Source: Sterolibacterium sp. (GTDB lineage Bacteria > Pseudomonadota > Gammaproteobacteria > Burkholderiales > Rhodocyclaceae). From it: 64,000 bases of DNA. Under the pieces are notes generated by a model, which had not been told where the DNA came from, did not search any database, and saw only the letters and a program-made list of their open reading frames with translations. Position 1 is the first letter of the stretch. Each line of letters begins with the position of its first letter. Location of the stretch: contig JAQTOA010000011.1 in assembly GCA_028713555.1 (NCBI GenBank), forward strand, positions 1-64,000, in the 5' to 3' direction. Positions 7,912 through 17,803 of this stretch are shown piece after piece. A program made the position numbers and the translations under genes.

Positions 7912-8623
7912 CACCCGGCGGCTCTGGGACCGCCTACGGCAAGAACCGTTGCTGAACGGGTTCGTGCTGATCGGGGGGACCGCGCTAACGCTACGCATCG
8001 GGCACCGAGTCAGCGAGGATCTGGACTTCGCATACCTTGGGAACTTGCTTCCCACGCAACGCCTCGCACTCCTGGTGCAACGCCTGCGTGTCGAAGGGAT
8101 CGACCTACAACTCAACCAGGACGTGGTGGCAGAGCAGGATTTCATCAACTCAGGCTTATTGTTAGAAGAGCACCAGCAGAACTACTTAGCCCGCCTGGAC
8201 GAGGGCGTCGTTAAAGCGTCCTTCGTTCGCCTGGACAACGGAGTCACGGCTTTGCTCACCGGCGCGGTCGATTCGCCACTGAGAGTAGCCACGCTCGACG
8301 AGGCATTTAAGACCAAAGCTCTCGTATGCGCCGATCGCTCGAAGACGCGCGACTGGATAGACCTCTACACCCTCATGACGCGACACGGCTACAACGCCGA
8401 GGACTTCCATCGGGTGTTCGACGAGGCTGATCGCCAAGGTAACTTCGATATCGCCTGCATGCGGCTACGCAGTTGCAGCCCAACCTCTGATGACGAGGGC
8501 TTTACGCACCTTCTGGAGGCAGCGCCGACGTTACCCGAGATGCGGGAATATTTCAGCAAAACCCTGGACGCTCTAGAGGTGGACCTGAGCGCGGCGGCGT
8601 TCAAGGGCAGATTTCACAAGTGA
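7886..8623 (+). CDS. AbiEii/AbiGii-type nucleotidyltransferase toxin
   Basis: The 245-residue protein has the hallmark of the AbiEii nucleotidyltransferase family: GGTALTLRIGHRVSEDLDF (about residues 31-49), combining the GG(T/S) loop with the metal-binding D.D of the DNA polymerase beta fold. A Lys-containing stretch (FKTKALVCADRSKTRDWIDLYTL) follows near residue 140, as in AbiEii/MenT proteins. Family members act as toxins in abortive-infection or type IV-like modules, some by adding nucleotides to tRNA. It overlaps the upstream helix-turn-helix gene by 26 bp. No damaging mutation is seen, so it may be active. Confidence 0.8.
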   Translation: MDIDKLPCDTRRLWDRLRQEPLLNGFVLIGGTALTLRIGHRVSEDLDFAYLGNLLPTQRLALLVQRLRVEGIDLQLNQDVVAEQDFINSGLLLEEHQQNYLARLDEGVVKASFVRLDNGVTALLTGAVDSPLRVATLDEAFKTKALVCADRSKTRDWIDLYTLMTRHGYNAEDFHRVFDEADRQGNFDIACMRLRSCSPTSDDEGFTHLLEAAPTLPEMREYFSKTLDALEVDLSAAAFKGRFHK

Positions 8624-8821
8624 TCGTAATATTCAGGATGGCCGCATAGGCAATCGCATAACCGAGATATAAGCGGGCGGCGTCATGAACCGTTTCTCGA
8701 ATAGCATTGAACCGCGTCTTTAGAGGTTAATTGGCTTGTGTCGCTTTAGGGGCGCCAAGAACAAGTACTTATGCGGGTTTCAGCTCAAAGAGCCTGAAAC
8801 TCCGCTCCAGTGCAAGCGATG

Positions 8822-9004
8822 GAGTCTCGACTTAGGCTGCAAAAGTCTCATCTTAGGCTGTAGCTATCGGCTGCAGCCTAAGATGAGCCTGCGATAAGGC
8901 CAGAAAACAATGGGTTGACTGGAGTTTCGCAAACCCCATTTCGGGTGATTCCGCAGCTTAAGCCGAGACTTTTCCGGATTTCCGCAGCCTAAGCTGAGAG
9001 TTTT
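8822..9004. repeat. Repeat copy B between the AbiEii-type and ParDE modules
   Basis: This is a direct repeat of 7091-7293, somewhat shorter, with the same order of motifs: two forward CTTAGGCTG units, an inverted CTGCAGCCTAAGATGAG, the conserved core (about 8901-8940) and two GAGACTTTTCC-like units. The preceding 8624-8821 shows no gene or recognisable structure. Confidence 0.6.
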
Positions 9005-9044
9005 CTGTGGTCGCTGCCGGAACGGCTAACTTGCTCCGCCATGA

Positions 9045-9378
9045 CTATTCGATGTCATCTTTGTCATCTTGCAAGGCCGTCTCATAGTCTCTTCCTCCAT
9101 AGAACACGCCGATGATGGAAACTGTTTCTGTGTCCACGTCAAAAGCAATGACGGTCCGCTTCTTGTAATTCGTGATACGTAGTCCAAGCCGAATGTCATC
9201 GCGTTTGCTGCCACGGTGCGGGAAGGTGCGGGAAGGCGCGTAGCGTCTCGCAGTACGTGATAATGGCCTCGATGTAACGTGCTGTAGTTTCGGGCGAGGT
9301 GACGCCTGCGATGTAGCGATAAAGCGACACAAGCTGGTCTTCCGCTTCCGGCGTGAAGACAACTTTAAATGTCTTCAC
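9045..9378 (-). pseudogene. parE: ParE-type toxin gene, frameshifted
   Basis: Two overlapping frames together encode a normal ParE/RelE-superfamily toxin of about 105 residues. The first runs from a GTG at 9378 (VKTFKVVFTPEAEDQL ... ETLRAFPH) and the second continues with RGSKRDDIRLGLR and ends VFYGGRDYETAL. They are separated by a 10-bp tandem duplication of CTTCCCGCAC on this strand (about 9213-9236), which shifts the frame. Removing one copy restores ...AFPHRGSKRDD... The GTG overlaps the end of the antitoxin gene as in intact parDE operons. As read, the product lacks its C-terminal core, so the toxin is probably inactive. Confidence 0.8.
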
Positions 9379-9658
9379 GTTTTGGCGTTCGCTTTCCTTT
9401 CTCGTGTTCGGCGGCAAGTCGGATTCGGACCCGGTCGGCGGTGATGCCGCTAGATGGATTTGCTTTGAGTGCGTCGTAAGCCGGCGCCACCTGTTCTCGC
9501 AGCCAGCTTTCAACGGCGCGATCTCGGGCTATCAGGGCGCGCAGTCCATCCCGAATCACTTCGCTTTCGGTAGCGTATTCACCAGTCGCCACCTTGGTCC
9601 TGACAACTTCTGCCATCTCGTTCGGCAGAGTGATGCTGAATTGTTGAGTTGAGCGCAT
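9365..9658 (-). CDS. parD: ParD-type ribbon-helix-helix antitoxin
   Basis: The 97-residue protein begins with the ribbon-helix-helix pattern of ParD/CopG antitoxins (QFSITLPNEMAEVVRTKVATGEYATESEVIRDGLRAL). It has a charged C-terminal tail that would wrap the toxin. It would dimerise on DNA to repress its operon; a TAGGATT-T-AATCCTA palindrome lies 21 bp upstream of its start. It is translationally overlapped with the parE gene downstream. Because the toxin is frameshifted, this antitoxin is likely a surviving orphan. Confidence 0.85.
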   Translation of the reverse strand: MRSTQQFSITLPNEMAEVVRTKVATGEYATESEVIRDGLRALIARDRAVESWLREQVAPAYDALKANPSSGITADRVRIRLAAEHEKGKRTPKREDI

Positions 9659-9678
9659 GAGAACCCCAAATGATGCAG

Positions 9679-9693
9679 TAGGATTTAATCCTA
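9679..9693. promoter_or_regulatory. Palindromic operator candidate of parDE
   Basis: TAGGATT-T-AATCCTA is an inverted repeat 21 bp upstream of the parD start, next to the AT-rich TATACTACA. This is the expected position for ParD autoregulation. Confidence 0.45.
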
Positions 9694-9792
9694 TACTACA
9701 TTCCGCCTATCGGCTAGTGGCCCGCGGAGAACAAGCATTGGCGATGGTTCCGGCTCTTTACCCCGCTGAAACCCTCGCCAATGCCAGTGGGC

Positions 9793-9821
9793 GAGTCTCA
9801 TCTTAGGCTGCAGCCGATAGC
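9793..9821. repeat. Repeat fragment C
   Basis: This stretch repeats the GAGTCTCATCTTAGGCTG motif and continues with a GCAGCCGATAGC element seen in repeats A and B. It closes the toxin-antitoxin patch on its right side, just before the groES promoter. Confidence 0.5.
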
Positions 9822-9845
9822 GGCCGATATTTTCAATCGCTGTAC

Positions 9846-9874
9846 TTGAAATATCCCCAATCCACCCTTATTAT
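9846..9874 (+). promoter_or_regulatory. groES-groL promoter
   Basis: TTGAAA (9846-9851), 17 bp and TATTAT (9869-9874) form a good vegetative promoter that abuts the CIRCE operator, so bound HrcA would block it. No clear sigma32 pair was found. Confidence 0.65.
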
Positions 9875-9900
9875 TAGCACTCGCCGGCGATGAGTGCTAA
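9874..9900. promoter_or_regulatory. CIRCE operator (HrcA binding site)
   Basis: TTAGCACTC (9874-9882), nine bases and GAGTGCTAA (9892-9900) match the CIRCE consensus exactly. HrcA repression of the chaperonin operon follows from established knowledge. The hrcA gene itself is outside the window. Confidence 0.95.
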
Positions 9901-9971
9901 TATCCGCTTCCGCCGATCAACCAAAGGCGGCTGTGCCGCTCCCCAACAAGTCGTCAATAGGAGAAAACTGT

Positions 9972-11962
<1,991 letters not shown>

Positions 11963-12003
11963 GTCTTGCACTCGCGTGCGCCGGGCTACGGCCCTGCACC
12001 CGG

Positions 12004-12031
12004 AAAAGCCCTGCCTATGCAGGGCTTTTTT
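12004..12031 (+). terminator. Rho-independent terminator after groL
   Basis: An AGCCCTGC stem with a short loop pairs with GCAGGGCT, followed by a run of T residues. Confidence 0.85.
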
Positions 12032-12145
12032 CTTGGTGCAGCGCCATTCATCGTGGCCAAGCGCATATCAAGGCTTGGTTGGGCCTGTGCTAAACTGGCC
12101 CTCAACAGGCGTTGCACCGCTGCGTATCTCGAAAGGCTTGCCCCG

Positions 12146-12856
12146 ATGAGAATTCTGCTGGCAGAAGATGATCGCATCATCGCCGATGGGCTGCAGAGAT
12201 CCTTGCGCAAGGCCGGCTACGCCATCGATTGCGTCACCAACGGCGTTGACGCCGATGCAGCGCTGTCCAGCCAGCAGTTTGATCTGCTGATCCTCGATCT
12301 GGGCTTGCCCAAGCTGTCCGGAATCGAAGTATTGCGGCGTTTGCGCGCGCGCAAGAAAACCCTGCCGGTGCTAATCCTCACCGCCCAGGATGGCCTTGAG
12401 GAGCGGGTACGCGGCCTGGATGCGGGGGCCGACGATTACATGAGCAAACCGTTCGCCCTGCCCGAACTTGAAGCTCGCGTCCGGGCGCTGACGCGCCGTG
12501 GCACCGGCATGCCCACCTGCATCGAATTCGGCACCCTGAGTTATGATCAGGCCGATCGACAGGTAAAGATCGACGGCCAAACCGTAGCCCTGTCCGCACG
12601 CGAACTTGGCTTGCTGGAAATCCTCCTGCTGCGGGCTGGCCGGCTGGTCAACAAGGAACATCTGGTGGATCACCTATGCAGTTGGGGCGAAGAAGTAAGC
12701 ACCAACGCCATCGAGGTGTACGTGCATCGCTTGCGCAAGAAGTTGGATCCCAGCGGGATTAAAATCACCACGGTGCGCGGCCTCGGTTATTGCCTGGAGA
12801 AACCTGCCGCCGCCGAAAATGCAGCGCGCGCCAAGAGGTCCGATGCAGGCCACTGA
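12146..12856 (+). CDS. OmpR-family response regulator (TctD/QseB-like)
   Basis: The 236-residue protein has a receiver domain (acidic pair in LLAEDD, phosphoacceptor Asp in LLILDLGLP near residue 51, Lys in MSKPF). A winged-helix DNA-binding domain of the OmpR type follows (VHRLRKKLDP, TVRGLGYCLE). The ATG at 12146 directly precedes the conserved RILLAEDD. The stop overlaps the kinase gene by 14 bp. Its likely target is the DUF485-actP promoter just downstream, where a direct repeat of suitable spacing is found. Confidence 0.9.
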   Translation: MRILLAEDDRIIADGLQRSLRKAGYAIDCVTNGVDADAALSSQQFDLLILDLGLPKLSGIEVLRRLRARKKTLPVLILTAQDGLEERVRGLDAGADDYMSKPFALPELEARVRALTRRGTGMPTCIEFGTLSYDQADRQVKIDGQTVALSARELGLLEILLLRAGRLVNKEHLVDHLCSWGEEVSTNAIEVYVHRLRKKLDPSGIKITTVRGLGYCLEKPAAAENAARAKRSDAGH

Positions 12857-14306
12857 GCATACCCGTCGCACCCGCATCTTCGGCACCCCGACCGAACTCA
12901 ATTCGCTGTTCGGAGAAATTCTTGACTGGATGCTGGCGCCACTGCTGTTCCTGTGGCCGATCAGCATCGCCGTCACCCATCACGTCGCCAACCAGATCGC
13001 CAATCAGCCATACGACCAGGCGCTGGCCGAAAGTGTCGGCGCCATTGTGCGCCTGGTCAAGCTCGTCGACGGACGCGTGGTCGTCAATTTTCCGGCGCCG
13101 GCCCGAGCGTTGTTGCGCGCCGACGAGAACGACATTACCTACTACCAGGTGAGCAACTGGCATGGCAGCTTGATCGCCGGTGACCGCGAAGTTCCATTCC
13201 CAGTGCCGGATGATGCGCCGCCAGCGCCGTCCACCATCGTCTTCCGCGATGATGACATCAACGGCAACGATATTCGCGTGGCCTACCAGTTTGTGCCGCT
13301 CGGGCAACGACTGGTGCTGGTACAGGTAGCCGAGACGCGCGGGAAGCGCGAGAATCTGGCCAGCCACATCATCTCGGGCGTGATCCTGCCGCAGTTCGCC
13401 ATCATTCCGCTGGCGGTCGTCCTGGTCTATCTCGGCCTGACGCGCGGGATCGCCCCCCTCAACCGTCTGCAGCAGCGCATCCGTGAGCGGCGCCCGGGCG
13501 ACCTGGCGCCGATCAGCATCCACGGCGTACCGGAGGAATTGCGCCCGGTGATTGCCGCCTTCAACGACATGATGGCACGTCTTGAGGAAAACCTGGCGGC
13601 GCAACAACGCTTCATTGCCGATGCCGCACACCAGATGCGCACTCCGCTCACCGGCCTAAAGATGCAGACTGAACTGGCGCTGTCGGAAACCGACCCGCAA
13701 CTGATGCGCCGCTCGCTTGAGCAGATCGCCGAGAGCGCCGACCGCGCCGTGCATTTGATCAATCAATTGCTGGCCCTCGCGCGCGCCGAGGCCAGCTATG
13801 AGAAAGTGTACGTGTTCGAGCGGGTCGATCTGGAACAATTGGCGCGTAACGTAACTCAGGAGAGCGTGCCGCGCGCCCTGGCCAAGCAGATCGATATCGG
13901 CTTCGAAGGCAGTGGCTGGCCCTTGTGGATCGACGGCAGTCCGGTGCTGTTGCACGAACTGGCGAGCAATCTGGTCGATAACGCCATCAAGTACACGCCT
14001 TGCGGTGGCAAAGTAACGGTGCGGGTACGTGCCGGCGCTTTTGCCCTGCTTGAAATCGAGGATAACGGCGTCGGCATACCCGAGCATGAGCGCGAAAGGG
14101 TATTCGAACGCTTCTATCGTGTGCTCGGCTCGGACGCCCACGGGAGCGGCTTGGGGTTGCCGATCGTACGCGAGATCGCCGACTTGCACCGGGCCAGCGT
14201 ACAACTACAGCACAACTCCAGTGGCCAGGGAACGCTGGCGCAAGTCGCCTTCCCGCGCAAGGGAGGAGTATTTATGGAACAGTTGCCGGCGACGGCCTTT
14301 GATTGA
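12843..14306 (+). CDS. Sensor histidine kinase (TctE-like)
   Basis: The 487-residue membrane kinase has an N-terminal segment around LLFLWPISIAVTHHV, a roughly 140-residue periplasmic sensing region of the 2CSK type, a second membrane segment near residue 185, a HAMP region, the H-box ADAAHQMRTPLTG (His about 263) and an ATPase domain (NLVDNAIKY, DNGVGIP, GSGLGLPIV). It pairs with the overlapping response regulator. TctE-type kinases often respond to carboxylates, which fits the acetate-type transporter genes downstream. Confidence 0.9.
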   Translation: MQATEHTRRTRIFGTPTELNSLFGEILDWMLAPLLFLWPISIAVTHHVANQIANQPYDQALAESVGAIVRLVKLVDGRVVVNFPAPARALLRADENDITYYQVSNWHGSLIAGDREVPFPVPDDAPPAPSTIVFRDDDINGNDIRVAYQFVPLGQRLVLVQVAETRGKRENLASHIISGVILPQFAIIPLAVVLVYLGLTRGIAPLNRLQQRIRERRPGDLAPISIHGVPEELRPVIAAFNDMMARLEENLAAQQRFIADAAHQMRTPLTGLKMQTELALSETDPQLMRRSLEQIAESADRAVHLINQLLALARAEASYEKVYVFERVDLEQLARNVTQESVPRALAKQIDIGFEGSGWPLWIDGSPVLLHELASNLVDNAIKYTPCGGKVTVRVRAGAFALLEIEDNGVGIPEHERERVFERFYRVLGSDAHGSGLGLPIVREIADLHRASVQLQHNSSGQGTLAQVAFPRKGGVFMEQLPATAFD

Positions 14307-14391
14307 CTATGTCACTGCCAGCCTAGCACCAGCCTTATGCACAGGCGCGCTGCATGTAATGCTAGGCGCCTGAAGAACAGGCTTTCGTCGC

Positions 14392-14430
14392 TGTAAGAGC
14401 CACGTCAGTCCGATGTAAGGCTATTGTCAG
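14392..14430 (+). promoter_or_regulatory. Direct repeat TGTAAG-N7-TCAG, candidate response-regulator site
   Basis: Two copies of TGTAAG-N7-TCAG start at 14392 and 14414, exactly 22 bp (two helical turns) apart, 73 bp upstream of the DUF485 gene. This geometry suits OmpR-family dimers bound head to tail. The rest of the gap 14307-14502 shows no gene. Confidence 0.5.
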
Positions 14431-14502
14431 CCCCCCCTGCCACACTCAATCAAGGCTGGAGGTATAACCTGCCTTGAACCACTCAAACCAATAGGAGGGA
14501 CT

Positions 14503-14823
14503 ATGACGCAATCATCCATCAACTGGGTGGCGATAGATGCCGACCCACGCTTTCAGCGCCTGCATGCCAAAAAGATGGCGTTTCTCACGGGCCTGATGAT
14601 TTTCTCGCTGATTTACTATTTTCTATTGCCCATCGGCGCGGCCTACTACACCGACGTCTACCGCATCAAAGTATACGGGGTGGTGAACGTCGGCATTCTG
14701 TTCGCCTTGTCGCAGTTTGTTGTGGCCTGGGGTATCGCCTTCTATTACACAGCGAAGGCCAAGGAGTTCGACGCCATGGCGGCCGAGTTGGTGCGTGATG
14801 CCGAAAAGATAGGAGCCAAATGA
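14503..14823 (+). CDS. DUF485 membrane protein (YjcH-like), ActP partner
   Basis: The 106-residue protein has two membrane segments (LTGLMIFSLIYYFLLPIGAAY and VGILFALSQFVVAWGIAFYYT) and the DUF485 flanks: a DPRFQRLHAKK start and a charged tail containing KEFD. Its E. coli counterpart YjcH is encoded directly ahead of the acetate permease ActP, as here. AGGAGGG precedes the ATG. Its stop overlaps the actP start as ATGA, so the two are translationally coupled. Confidence 0.88.
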   Translation: MTQSSINWVAIDADPRFQRLHAKKMAFLTGLMIFSLIYYFLLPIGAAYYTDVYRIKVYGVVNVGILFALSQFVVAWGIAFYYTAKAKEFDAMAAELVRDAEKIGAK

Positions 14824-16823
14824 TGAACATGCGGATGAACCTGAAAAACAAGATCTGGCTGGCGCTGTTCGCTTGCGTCATGCCCTTCGTAGCGCAACCG
14901 GTATTCGCCCAAGGCGCTGTCGAAGAGAAGTGGAAATGGCTGACCTTCCTGGTCTTCGGCGCCATCATCTGCCTGACCATGTATGTCACTTACGTCGCGG
15001 CCAAGCGCGTCAAAACGGTGTCCGACTTCTACGCCGCCGGTGGCGGTGTGTCGGGCCTGCAGAACGGCTGGGCCATCGCCGGCGACTACTTGTCGGCAGC
15101 CTCCTTTCTCGGCATCGCCGGACTGATTTCACTCTACGGCTATGATGGCTTCATGTACTCGGTCGGTTGGCTGGTTGCCTACATCACGGTGCTGCTGGTG
15201 ATCGCCGAGCCCTGCCGGAATATCGGCAAGTACACGCTGTCCGACATTCTTGCCTACCGCAACGATCCGAAGAAATCACGCATCGTCGGCGCGATCTCCA
15301 CCATCACCGTGTCCACTTTCTACCTGACCGCACAGATGGTCGGCGCGGGCGTCCTGATCAAGACGCTGATCGGCATCGACTACGAAATCTCGGTGATCTG
15401 CGTGGGCATTCTGATGCTGATGTACGTGCTGTTCGGCGGTATGGTCGCCACCACTTGGGTGCAAATCATCAAGGCCATCCTGCTGGTGTGCGCCTCGATC
15501 GTCATGGTAATTATGGTGTGGAGCCAGTATGGCTTCCTCGGCGACTTCCTGAATAACGTCGTCGGCGATGCCAAGGTTCAGGCCCGCGTCGCCACGTTGA
15601 TTGGCGACAAGGCAAAGAATCTCTCGCCTGAGCAGCTCGGCCAGATATTCCTTGAGCCAGGCCTGTTCTTGAAGGTGCCACTCGACCAGATCTCGCTCGG
15701 CATGGCCCTGGTGTTCGGCACCGCCGGCATGCCGCACATTCTCATGCGTTTCTTCACCGTACCCACGGCGCAAGCCGCGCGCAAGTCGGTGAATTGGGCA
15801 ATGGCGATCATCGGCGGTTTCTACGTCCTGACGCTGTTCCTTGGCATGGGCTCAGCGATGAAGGTAGGTCCTGCCGTCATCGCCGGCATCGACGCCGGCG
15901 GCAACATGGCTAACCCGCTCCTCGCACAAGCGCTGGGCGGCGGCCCGGACGCTCTGATGGGCAACCTGATGATGGCTTTCGTATCCGCCGTGGCCTTCGC
16001 CACGATCGTGGCGGTGGTCGCCGGCTTGGTGCTCGCAGCAGCCTCGGCGATGGCGCACGACCTCTACGTCGGCGTGATCCGTGAAGAGCATGTCACCCAG
16101 GCGGAGCAGGTTCGCGCCGCGCGGGTCGCCACTATCCTGGTCGGCGCCATGGCTATCGTCATCGGCATCTCTGCCAAGGGGCAGAACGTTGCACACCTGG
16201 TTGCCCTGGCCTTCGCGGTAGCGTCCTCGGCCAACTTCCCGTGCGTACTCATGACGCTGTTCTGGAAGCGCTGCAACACCGGCGGCATCGTGCTCGGCAT
16301 GATCGTCGGCACCGTCACGGCCATTGGCCTGGTAATGGTCTCGCCGAACCTGACCTACCCGATGGCGGTAAAGGCCGCACAGGAGAAGATCATCAAGGCC
16401 TCCGATGAGAAGCTCGTCAAACTGAACGCGGATCTCGCTGCTGCAACGGCACCTGCACCTGTGCCCGCTGCGCCGTCCGATCCTGCCGCAGCTGCGGCGG
16501 CGCCTGTGGCCACAGTAGCTGCCGCGCCAACGCCAATCATCGATGTTAACAAGACCAAGGCGGAAATCGCCAAGGCCGAGAAGGCTAAGAAGGGCGCGCA
16601 GGACAAGATCGCTTCGTTCGGCAACGACACGACCAGCATCATGGGTCTGGAGAAGCCATGGTTCGAGTTGCGTAATCCGGGTCTGTATTCGATCCCGCTC
16701 GGCTTCCTGGCCGTCATCCTTGGTTCGCTGTTGTACAAGGACAAGCGTGCGGAAGATATGTGGGACGAACTCTACGTTCGCCAAAACACCGGCATCCTGG
16801 CCGCCAAGGCTGTCGCCCACTAA
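14820..16823 (+). CDS. actP: Cation/acetate symporter ActP with an extra Ala-rich domain
   Basis: This is a sodium:solute symporter of the acetate/glyoxylate type in the inner membrane. It starts with a signal-peptide-like segment (LALFACVMPFVAQPVFAQ), followed by YAAGGGVSGLQNGWAIAGDYLSAASFLG and about 13 membrane segments. At 667 residues it is about 120 longer than E. coli ActP. The excess is a soluble insert, roughly residues 515-610, with an Ala/Pro-rich middle and Lys/Ala helices, placed before the last membrane segment. The tail ends RAEDMWDELYVRQNTG. A terminator follows. Confidence 0.88.
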   Translation: MMNMRMNLKNKIWLALFACVMPFVAQPVFAQGAVEEKWKWLTFLVFGAIICLTMYVTYVAAKRVKTVSDFYAAGGGVSGLQNGWAIAGDYLSAASFLGIAGLISLYGYDGFMYSVGWLVAYITVLLVIAEPCRNIGKYTLSDILAYRNDPKKSRIVGAISTITVSTFYLTAQMVGAGVLIKTLIGIDYEISVICVGILMLMYVLFGGMVATTWVQIIKAILLVCASIVMVIMVWSQYGFLGDFLNNVVGDAKVQARVATLIGDKAKNLSPEQLGQIFLEPGLFLKVPLDQISLGMALVFGTAGMPHILMRFFTVPTAQAARKSVNWAMAIIGGFYVLTLFLGMGSAMKVGPAVIAGIDAGGNMANPLLAQALGGGPDALMGNLMMAFVSAVAFATIVAVVAGLVLAAASAMAHDLYVGVIREEHVTQAEQVRAARVATILVGAMAIVIGISAKGQNVAHLVALAFAVASSANFPCVLMTLFWKRCNTGGIVLGMIVGTVTAIGLVMVSPNLTYPMAVKAAQEKIIKASDEKLVKLNADLAAATAPAPVPAAPSDPAAAAAAPVATVAAAPTPIIDVNKTKAEIAKAEKAKKGAQDKIASFGNDTTSIMGLEKPWFELRNPGLYSIPLGFLAVILGSLLYKDKRAEDMWDELYVRQNTGILAAKAVAH

Positions 16824-16843
16824 GGACATTCAGCCCGGCTTGC

Positions 16844-16875
16844 AAGGCCCTTCCCGCAACGGAAGGGCCTTTTTT
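16844..16875 (+). terminator. Rho-independent terminator after actP
   Basis: An 11-bp stem, AAGGCCCTTCC pairing with GGAAGGGCCTT, closes a six-base loop and is followed by T residues. Confidence 0.88.
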
Positions 16876-16944
16876 GTGCATATCCGGACCCGGTTACTAT
16901 GGCTAAATAGGGGTATGCTTTAGTCCTGACGGAAGGGAAATGCC

Positions 16945-17229
16945 ATGCAATTAACCGCAAAGCACCTTGAGTACTGGAACAAGAACCTGAGGCTTACCGT
17001 CGCGTTGCTGGTTATATGGTTCATGGCGACCTTTGTCATGAGCTATTTTGCCCGCGAACTCAACAGCATCATCTTCCTCGGCTTTCCTTTAGGCTTTTAC
17101 ATGAGTGCCCAGGGCTCGCTCATCATTTACGTGGCCATCATCTGGTACTACGCCCACTACATGAATAACCTGGATCTGGAATACGGTATCCACGAAGAGG
17201 GGAGCGGAATAGGAGTGCAAAAGAATTAA
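16945..17229 (+). CDS. DUF4212 small membrane protein (symporter small subunit type)
   Basis: The 94-residue protein has two membrane segments and the DUF4212 features: YWNKNLRLT at the start, FGFP-like LGFPLGFYMSAQGSLIIYV in the second half, and YAHYMNNLDLEYG. DUF4212 proteins normally precede a large sodium:solute symporter subunit. Here no such subunit follows. The next symporter-type protein is the transporter-kinase hybrid at 17803. AGGGAAAT lies upstream of the ATG. Confidence 0.85.
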   Translation: MQLTAKHLEYWNKNLRLTVALLVIWFMATFVMSYFARELNSIIFLGFPLGFYMSAQGSLIIYVAIIWYYAHYMNNLDLEYGIHEEGSGIGVQKN

Positions 17230-17231
17230 TC

Positions 17232-17510
17232 ATGGCTAATTCGGAATTTTTAATCATCAGCTTGCTGCGCGCCTTGATCGAAGTCGCATTGCTGGCGCTG
17301 CTCGGGCAGGGCGTACTGGCTTCCCTTGCGGGTGTCGGACGTGCGACGAACCCGGTGTATCGTTTGTTTCAAGTAATCACAGGGCCGGCGATCAAGGCAG
17401 TGCGCTTCATCACGCCGCGGCAGATCATCGACAAACACGTTCCACTGCTCGCCTTCTTTCTATTGTTCTGGCTGTGGATATTTCTTGCTTATGTGAAACG
17501 CATTATCTAA
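17232..17510 (+). CDS. Small membrane protein, weakly YggT-like
   Basis: This 92-residue protein starts two bases after the DUF4212 stop codon and has two hydrophobic segments. The middle (NPVYRLFQVITGPAIKAVRFITPRQ) resembles the amphipathic stretch of YggT-family proteins. The function is unknown. Position and spacing suggest cotranscription with the DUF4212 gene and a role linked to the transport and sensing cluster. Confidence 0.6.
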   Translation: MANSEFLIISLLRALIEVALLALLGQGVLASLAGVGRATNPVYRLFQVITGPAIKAVRFITPRQIIDKHVPLLAFFLLFWLWIFLAYVKRII

Positions 17511-17602
17511 GTAGTGATTAGCCTCTCGGCTGGTTGCGCGACGGTGTCAAAACAACCGCGCTTGAGTCGGGGGCTATAATCGATCACGCGAAAGGAGGAG
17601 CC

Positions 17603-17803
17603 ATGAACAGATCCCGTCTGACTGGCCAGCGCTTGGTGGCAATCTTCCTGCTGGGCTGCGTTCTGCTCAACTACCCGCTGCTGTTTCTTTTCAACCGTGA
17701 CGCCAATCTGTTTGGCATTCCATTGTTGTACGCCTACATTTTCCTCGCCTGGGCAGGACTGATCGGATTGATGGCGTGGGTCATAGAGCTTAGGCGCGAC
17801 TGA
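17603..17803 (+). CDS. Small two-helix membrane protein upstream of the transporter-kinase
   Basis: The 66-residue protein has two hydrophobic stretches separated by a short loop (FNRDANLFGIPLL). A strong AAAGGAGGAG precedes the ATG at 17603, and a TATAAT lies at about 17575. Its stop codon shares one base with the start of the hybrid kinase, so translation is coupled. It is likely an accessory subunit of the hybrid protein, but no family name can be given with confidence. Confidence 0.7.
   Translation: MNRSRLTGQRLVAIFLLGCVLLNYPLLFLFNRDANLFGIPLLYAYIFLAWAGLIGLMAWVIELRRD

Noticed and set aside
7091..9821. Integron attC sites between toxin-antitoxin cassettes
   Set aside because: The repeats lack the RYYYAAC/GTTRRRY core sites and no integrase is present. 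The flanked modules also have opposite orientations.
9844..9870. Sigma32 promoter upstream of groES
   Set aside because: CTTGAAA and CCCCAAT are only a few bases apart, far from the 11-16 bp needed; the TTGAAA/TATTAT pair is the better reading.
15852..16829. Minus-strand open frame of 325 codons opposite actP
   Set aside because: It is an antisense shadow of a membrane gene, with repetitive His/Arg/Asp content and no start signal.
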